This document shows, one piece after another, positions 5,210 to 8,589 of a stretch of 8,589 bases of DNA (the first letter of the stretch is position 1; every line of letters begins with the position of its first letter). A model generated the notes under the pieces. That model worked only from the letters and a program-made list of their open reading frames with translations, made no database searches and was not told the DNA's origin. This DNA is from Oscillospiraceae bacterium (GTDB lineage Bacteria > Bacillota > Clostridia > Oscillospirales > Oscillospiraceae): the NCBI GenBank assembly GCA_029065305.1, contig JAIEIQ010000209.1:1-8589 (forward strand). The letters run 5' to 3'. A program made the position numbers and the translations under genes.

Positions 5210-5607
5210 CTCGTATAGACCTCCTCCGTAATCTTCTCGTGGGAGGACCCGGCGAACTCCGCCGTCTCCTCCAGCCGCCAGCCCCGCGCCTCCAGGTCCA
5301 GCGGAAAATGGCAGTCCGCCGGGTACTTCCGGTTCCAGCGGTACAAAACCAGCTTCTCCGCCCTGTCCAGGGCCTCCGCCGCCGCAGGCCCCTCGGCGAA
5401 GCAGGCGTCCCCGGGGCCGGACTTCTCCAAAAAGTCCTCATCCGCTGTGACGGGGTCCTCCTTCGCAAACTGCCCGGCGCTGTAGGCGTTCATCCACAGC
5501 CGTCCCCATTTCCCCAGCATCCGCACCCGGAGCGCCCGGTCCTGGCTCTGCCGCCGGCGGTTGAAGCCGAGGCCCCCGGCGTCGTCCACACAGACAATCA
5601 AAATCAT
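5206..5607 (-). CDS. Conserved small protein of unknown function, nuclease operon
   Basis: This encodes a 133-residue protein starting at ATG 5607, with AGGAGG 5 bases upstream and a promoter at 5637-5665. No signal peptide or membrane segment is visible, so it is probably cytoplasmic. Distinctive blocks are CVDDAGGLGFNRRRQSQDR (6-24), LWMNAYSAGQF (37-47), EKLVLYRWNRKYPAD (84-98) and SSHEKITEEVY (121-131). From memory, similar small Clostridia proteins are often named ribonuclease Z in databases. This one lacks the HxHxDH metal motif of that metallo-beta-lactamase enzyme and is far too short, so I would not use the name. The gene ends with TGA overlapping the ATG of the lipoprotein nuclease, so the two are likely translationally coupled. 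A role in handling, regulating or guarding against the nuclease is only a guess from context. Confidence 0.82.
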   Translation of the reverse strand: MILIVCVDDAGGLGFNRRRQSQDRALRVRMLGKWGRLWMNAYSAGQFAKEDPVTADEDFLEKSGPGDACFAEGPAAAEALDRAEKLVLYRWNRKYPADCHFPLDLEARGWRLEETAEFAGSSHEKITEEVYTR

Positions 5608-5636
5608 AGCCGCCTCCTGCCTGTCGTATTTTGCCT

Positions 5637-5665
5637 ATCATACCATACTCTGCCGCTCTTGACAA
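5637..5665 (-). promoter_or_regulatory. Promoter of the nuclease operon
   Basis: On the reverse strand TTGTCA (5660-5665), a 17-base spacer and TATGAT (5637-5642) give a near-consensus sigma-A promoter with five of six matches in each box. The start would be near 5630, about 22 bases before the ATG at 5607. Its -35 box shares five base pairs with the -35 box of the opposing padR promoter. Confidence 0.8.
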
Positions 5666-5687
5666 TAACGATATTCGATGTTATACT
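5659..5687 (+). promoter_or_regulatory. Promoter of the padR-DUF2812 operon
   Basis: TTGACA (5659-5664), a 17-base spacer and TATACT (5682-5687) form a strong promoter with a start near 5694. The -35 box is physically the same DNA as the -35 box of the leftward nuclease promoter, so RNA polymerase should not be able to occupy both at once. Confidence 0.82.
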
Positions 5688-5709
5688 GAAGCCAGAAATA
5701 TCGAATATC
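5670..5709 (+). promoter_or_regulatory. Candidate PadR operator (10-bp inverted repeat)
   Basis: GATATTCGAT (5670-5679) and ATCGAATATC (5700-5709) are perfect inverted copies with 20 bases between them, so the arm centres are 30 bp apart, close to three helical turns. One arm lies between the -35 and -10 boxes of the padR promoter and the other just past the expected start, an arrangement that suits repression. PadR proteins commonly repress their own operons through such dyads. That this protein binds here is inferred from position only. Confidence 0.62.
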
Positions 5710-5737
5710 AATATTACAGAAGAAAGGGGGCGGTTCC

Positions 5738-6058
5738 ATGGCCCGGGAGAAGTTCCAGACCCTGACGGAGCAGATGTTTTATATCCTCCTCTGCCTGCGG
5801 CGGGAGTGCTGCGGCGTGGATATCATGGAGCGGGTCCGGGAGATAACCGGAGGCCGGGTGGACATCGGCCCCGGCACCCTCTACGCCCTGCTGGAGAGCT
5901 TCCAGCGGGAGGGCTTCATCCGGGAGACGAAGCGGGAGGGCCGCAGACGGAGCTACCGGATCACGCCGTCGGGGGCATGGCGGCTGGAGGAGGAGGTCCG
6001 GCGGCTGGAGCGGCAGGCGGCGGACTACCGGAATTTCGGAGAGGAGGGAGCGCTTTGA
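5738..6058 (+). CDS. PadR-family transcriptional regulator
   Basis: This 106-residue protein is the length of the minimal PadR subfamily (PadR-s2 type): a winged helix-turn-helix followed by a short C-terminal dimerisation helix. The family signature GPGTLYALLESFQREGFI (44-61) is clear, and the wing RETKREGRRRSYRIT (62-76) follows. Residues about 82-98 form the C-terminal helix. The start ATG 5738 has AGGGGG 7 bases upstream. The stop overlaps the TTG start of the next gene by four bases. PadR proteins usually act as repressors released by a ligand or stress. The pairing with a DUF2812 membrane protein is common in Firmicutes and suggests that the membrane protein is both its target and possibly its signalling partner. 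Confidence 0.93.
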   Translation: MAREKFQTLTEQMFYILLCLRRECCGVDIMERVREITGGRVDIGPGTLYALLESFQREGFIRETKREGRRRSYRITPSGAWRLEEEVRRLERQAADYRNFGEEGAL

Positions 6059-7398
6059 GCCGGGACACGAAAAAAGAGCTGCTGCTCTATCAGCCCGTCG
6101 GGGACACCGCCGCCATGGCGCGGCACCTGGAGAAGCGGGCGGAGCAGGGCTGGCTGCTGGAGAGGGCGGACAACTGGTGGCTGCGCTACCGCCGGGCTGA
6201 GCCAACCGGCGTCCGCTACGCCGTGGCCTTCTTCCCCGACGCCACCGTCTTTGACGCCGCCCCCGTGGAGGGCCAGGAGACCTACTACGACTACTGCCGG
6301 GCCGCCGGGTGGGAGTATGTGTGCTCCTACGGCTCCATTCAGTATTTCCGCAATTTCCGCCCGGCCCCGGTGCCCATCGAGACCGACGAGAGGCTGAAGC
6401 TGAAGGCCCTCCGCCGGGTGATGCTACGGACAGTGGTATTGATAAACGTGGTCTGGCTGCTGCTGGCGGTTTCCCGGTGCTTTAATCTGATAAGCAGCTT
6501 CCGCTGGAGCCCTCTGTCCATGGTGAGCCAGTACAGCGCCCTGGGACTCGCGGTTCTTACAGCGGCTTTTTTGCTCCATTCGCTGCTTGGACTGCTCCGG
6601 GTGGGCGTCTGGTATCTCCGCTCCCGCTGGTCTGTAAAGCGGGGCGGGACCTGCGCCCGAATCCGGGGATCTCTCCAAGCGGCGGGAGACTTCAGCGTTC
6701 TGGCCATAATGCTGGCGGGATTGGGAGCCTCCTCCGTGGGACAGGGGTGGGGCTATCTGGTTTTTGTTTTGGTCTACTCCGTCGGATTTCTGCTGTTGTT
6801 GGTGGTGCTGCGGGCCCTGCTGCGGCATTTCAAGCGTCTCCAGTTCTCCAACACCGCCAGCCTGGTGGGAAGTATCGCCGCTAGTGTCGTCCTGTCGATT
6901 GCGTTTGTTGCCGGGATGAACGCCTTTGACCGGTCTCTGGAGGCCAGTCTCCCACCGGAGTGGCCCAAAGAAGTGAGCGCGGAGGAACTGCCCCTCACCC
7001 TGGAGGAGCTGGGCTATGCGGTAACGGAGGCGGACCGGTGCGAGTATCTCCACCAGGGGAGCGGCAGGACCCCCTGGGCCGCTTTCGGCAACTGGTACCA
7101 GGGAGCCGAGGCCCCGGACAGCGAGCTGCCCTTTCTGAACTATCAGATCGCGGACATCTCCTGGGACTGGCTGCGGAAGCTGTGCTGGGATACCCTGATG
7201 AAGGGGCCCAAGTACAGAAGTCACTGGCTGGGGGGCTGCACCCCCATCGACCCGGCCCCCTGGGGAGCCGACGCCGCCGCGAGGCGGAACCGTACCCAGG
7301 TCCTGCTGTACGGGGATCGGATCGTCCTCGTCACCACCGGCTGGACCCCCACGGACGGGGAGGCGGCGGTCATCGGCGCGGCCCTGGGCGGGCGCTGA
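6055..7398 (+). CDS. DUF2812-domain membrane protein
   Basis: This 447-residue protein uses a TTG start at 6055: GGAGGG (6043-6048) lies 6 bases upstream, TTG overlaps the padR stop as TTGA, and the reading frame upstream of it is out of context. Residues about 10-105 form the soluble DUF2812 domain, with typical blocks HLEKRAEQGWLLE (24-36) and a YYDYCRAAGWEYVCSYGSIQYF segment running over 77-98. Hydrophobic segments follow at about 124-140, 159-185, 232-254 and 268-289, with a possible one near 212-228. The last 155 residues form a second soluble domain rich in Trp and Tyr that I cannot assign; its usual DUF2812 counterparts also tend to be variable. Function of the family is unknown. PadR linkage suggests control of membrane or stress physiology. 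A rightward hairpin follows the stop at 7409. Confidence 0.87.
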   Translation: MSRDTKKELLLYQPVGDTAAMARHLEKRAEQGWLLERADNWWLRYRRAEPTGVRYAVAFFPDATVFDAAPVEGQETYYDYCRAAGWEYVCSYGSIQYFRNFRPAPVPIETDERLKLKALRRVMLRTVVLINVVWLLLAVSRCFNLISSFRWSPLSMVSQYSALGLAVLTAAFLLHSLLGLLRVGVWYLRSRWSVKRGGTCARIRGSLQAAGDFSVLAIMLAGLGASSVGQGWGYLVFVLVYSVGFLLLLVVLRALLRHFKRLQFSNTASLVGSIAASVVLSIAFVAGMNAFDRSLEASLPPEWPKEVSAEELPLTLEELGYAVTEADRCEYLHQGSGRTPWAAFGNWYQGAEAPDSELPFLNYQIADISWDWLRKLCWDTLMKGPKYRSHWLGGCTPIDPAPWGADAAARRNRTQVLLYGDRIVLVTTGWTPTDGEAAVIGAALGGR

Positions 7399-7408
7399 GA
7401 CGGAAAAA

Positions 7409-7433
7409 GGCGGCGGACTGTCAGTCCGCCGCC
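7409..7433. terminator. Two-way terminator between convergent genes
   Basis: GGCGGCGGACT (7409-7419) and AGTCCGCCGCC (7423-7433) form a perfect stem around a very short loop (GTC). Rightward the tail is TCTCCTTATGTT, which is only moderately T-rich. Leftward the stem is followed by TTTTTCC, a better U-tail. It therefore ends the DUF2812 operon from one side and, probably more efficiently, the cheY-like transcript from the other. Confidence 0.82.
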
Positions 7434-7470
7434 TCTCCTTATGTTATGCCGAAAAAGTGAAACCCACCGG

Positions 7471-7833
7471 TTACGCCAGTGCCTGCTCCAGTGCGCCGAT
7501 CAGCCCCTCCCGGGTGAGCGGCTTGTAGAGAAAGGTCTTCGCGCCGATGCCGGCGGCCTCGCTGACGGTGCCCTCGTCGGTCAGGGAGGAGACGATGACA
7601 ATCCGCGCCTCCGGATGGTCCCCCAGGATGATCTGCGCCGTCTCCAGGCCGTCGATGCCGGGCATAATGATGTCCATTGTCACCACGTCCGGGTGGATTT
7701 CCTCATAGCGGGTAATAGCCTCCTCGCCGTTCTCACAGTACGCCGCAACCTCGAACTCGGAGTCCTCCAGCAGCTTGCAGATCTGGAGCTCCATCATCCG
7801 GGAGTCGTCTACCACCATGAGCTTCTTCTTCAT
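7471..7833 (-). CDS. CheY-like single-domain response regulator
   Basis: This 120-residue stand-alone receiver domain has all the conserved positions: the acidic pair Asp9-Asp10, the phospho-accepting Asp54 in VVTMDIIMPGIDGLE, Ser82/Ser83 after the fourth strand, and Lys104 followed by Pro105. No output domain is attached, so signalling must go through protein contact, as CheY does at the flagellar switch. The gene lies 68 bases downstream of a FapA-like gene on the same strand and is probably co-transcribed with it. A GAGGG ribosome site lies about 10 bases before ATG 7833. This could be a CheY paralogue rather than the main CheY, since no cheA, cheW or fli genes are visible next to it. The window edge limits what can be said. 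Confidence 0.93.
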   Translation of the reverse strand: MKKKLMVVDDSRMMELQICKLLEDSEFEVAAYCENGEEAITRYEEIHPDVVTMDIIMPGIDGLETAQIILGDHPEARIVIVSSLTDEGTVSEAAGIGAKTFLYKPLTREGLIGALEQALA

Positions 7834-7875
7834 AAACCAAGTTCCCTCTTTCTGTCGAATCTCTTACAATTTGTT

Positions 7876-7901
7876 CCGCGCCCTACAGGGCAGCGGCGCG
7901 G
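7876..7901 (-). other. Inverted repeat between the FapA-like and CheY-like genes
   Basis: CCGCGCC (7876-7882) and GGCGCGG (7895-7901) form a 7-bp stem with a 12-base loop in the 68-base gap between the two leftward genes. On that strand AACAAATTG follows, so there is no U-tail and it is unlikely to terminate. It may stabilise or separate the two parts of the mRNA. Confidence 0.4.
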
Positions 7902-8495
7902 CTACATCACCACGATTTCGTCGTTTATCAGCGTGACCACGCACTGCCGGGATATCCGGCGCAGGCGGAGCACCTCGTCCCCGATGGAGATCTCCGTCCC
8001 CGGATAGACGATGCCGCACTCCATCCGCCCCTTGTCCCGGCTCTCCGTCGGGAGCTTGACCGCCGGCTGCTCCTCGTCCAGCTGCCGGAGCTTCAGCCCG
8101 GCCACGGAGAGCTTCATCCGTGTCTTGCTCAGCAGGCTGGACTTGGTGGGGCTGTCTATCTGGCACTCCAGCCGCTCCAGCTCCATTTCCAGCGTCTTCA
8201 TCTGCTGCTTGAGGATCTCCCGCTCGAAGTTCGTACAGGGCATTCCCCCCAGAGTGATGGAGGTCCTGCACTCCGACTGGGAGCCCACCGCCCGGGCGTT
8301 GATCAGCTTGGCGGCCCAGACCCGTCCGCCCATGATGCTCCCCCGTCCGGAGTTGACCTGCACCTCCCCGTCGCAGTAGACGTTGCCGTTGACGATGCAG
8401 TCGGTCTGGAGGACCTCCCGGGCGTAGATGGTGGAATTCTCGATATACTTGGCGAAAATGCTCCGGTGGGCCTGGACCACCGTGGTCCCACCCCC
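7902..8495 (-). CDS. FapA/DUF342-family protein, C-terminal part
   Basis: This leftward frame ends at TAG 7902-7904 and is open to the artefactual G-run, so the N-terminal part is missing. About 192 residues are dependable upstream to GTG 8478-8480, and the frame continues as GGTTVVQAHRS before the sequence degrades. The segment FAKYIENSTIYAREVLQTD, then IVNGNVYCDGEVQVNSGRGSIMGGRVWAAKLINARAVGS, is the repeated short-strand pattern of the DUF342 (FapA) beta-helix region. A coiled-coil-like stretch follows (EREILKQQMKTLEMELERLE), and a small final beta domain ends VVTLINDEIVVM. FapA-type proteins are linked to flagellar assembly, but their molecular role is poorly defined. Adjacency to a CheY-like receiver suits a motility link. 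The GTG should not be taken as a true start. Confidence 0.87.
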   Translation of the reverse strand, partial: GGGTTVVQAHRSIFAKYIENSTIYAREVLQTDCIVNGNVYCDGEVQVNSGRGSIMGGRVWAAKLINARAVGSQSECRTSITLGGMPCTNFEREILKQQMKTLEMELERLECQIDSPTKSSLLSKTRMKLSVAGLKLRQLDEEQPAVKLPTESRDKGRMECGIVYPGTEISIGDEVLRLRRISRQCVVTLINDEIVVM

Positions 8496-8589
8496 CCGAG
8501 GGGGGGGGGGGGGGGCGGGGGGGGGGGCGGGGGGGGCGGGGGGGGGCGGCGGCGGGCGCCGGGGGCCCGGGGGGGGGGCGGGGGGGGGG
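8496..8589. other. Low-complexity G/C run, probable artefact
   Basis: From about 8491 the sequence becomes a C-run and then almost uninterrupted G with scattered single C bases to the end of the window. It breaks the FapA-like reading frame and contains no codon structure. Such runs are typical of dark-cycle base calls in two-colour short-read sequencing or of poor assembly at a contig end. It should be trimmed, and no biological feature should be called in it. Confidence 0.9.

Noticed and set aside
5239..6054. Upstream extension of the DUF2812 frame
   Set aside because: The frame is open by chance through the divergent promoter region and over PadR; the TTG at 6055 with its GGAGGG site and the homology start mark the true beginning.
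8474..8488. GGACCAC/GTGGTCC inverted repeat at the edge of the G-run
   Set aside because: It lies within the FapA-like coding sequence and is explained by codons for TTVVQ; the one-base loop makes a real hairpin unlikely.

Overview
The window looks like part of a GC-rich, flagellated Clostridia genome, most likely of the Oscillospiraceae/Flavonifractor-Oscillibacter kind. This is an inference from the mix of genes: a chemotaxis receptor tail, a ParB-like protein, PadR-DUF2812, a FapA-type protein next to a CheY receiver, strong AGGAGG ribosome sites and sigma-A-type TTGACA/TATAAT promoters. No marker gene here fixes the taxon.

Layout. 1-279 is the C-terminal end of a methyl-accepting chemotaxis protein. 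280-985 holds no protein gene. It carries a long stem-loop (469-517), a leftward tRNA-Pro(UGG) gene (528-603), a partial second tRNA-Pro sequence (706-742) in that gene's leader, a consensus leftward promoter (840-867), and the promoter and candidate operator of an XRE-type regulator (986-1681). From about 1700 the GC content rises sharply. A ParB/Noc-family gene (1717-2535) follows and ends inside its own terminator hairpin. Next come a MATE efflux transporter with its own promoter (2632-4041) and tRNA-Ala(GGC) behind a perfect-consensus promoter (4196-4271), with a good terminator.

4346-5737 is the most distinctive part. A leftward two-gene operon encodes a small conserved protein of unknown function (5206-5607) and, through an ATGA overlap, a secreted lipoprotein DNA/RNA non-specific endonuclease (4346-5209). 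It is transcribed divergently from a PadR regulator (5738-6058) and a TTGA-overlapped DUF2812 membrane protein (6055-7398). The two promoters use the same bases as their -35 boxes, and a 10-bp inverted repeat flanks the -10 of the padR promoter. This suggests the two units are regulated together, possibly by PadR.

A two-way terminator (7409-7433) separates these genes from a leftward flagellar/chemotaxis pair: a stand-alone CheY-like receiver (7471-7833) downstream of a FapA-like DUF342 protein (7902-about 8495, 5' end missing). The last roughly 90 bases are nearly pure G with scattered C. They look like a sequencing or assembly artefact at a contig end and should not be interpreted biologically.

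I see no CRISPR array, transposase, phage structural gene or clear defence system. The best candidates for something under-described are the shared -35 nuclease/PadR-DUF2812 locus and the tRNA-Pro fragment in the tRNA-Pro leader.
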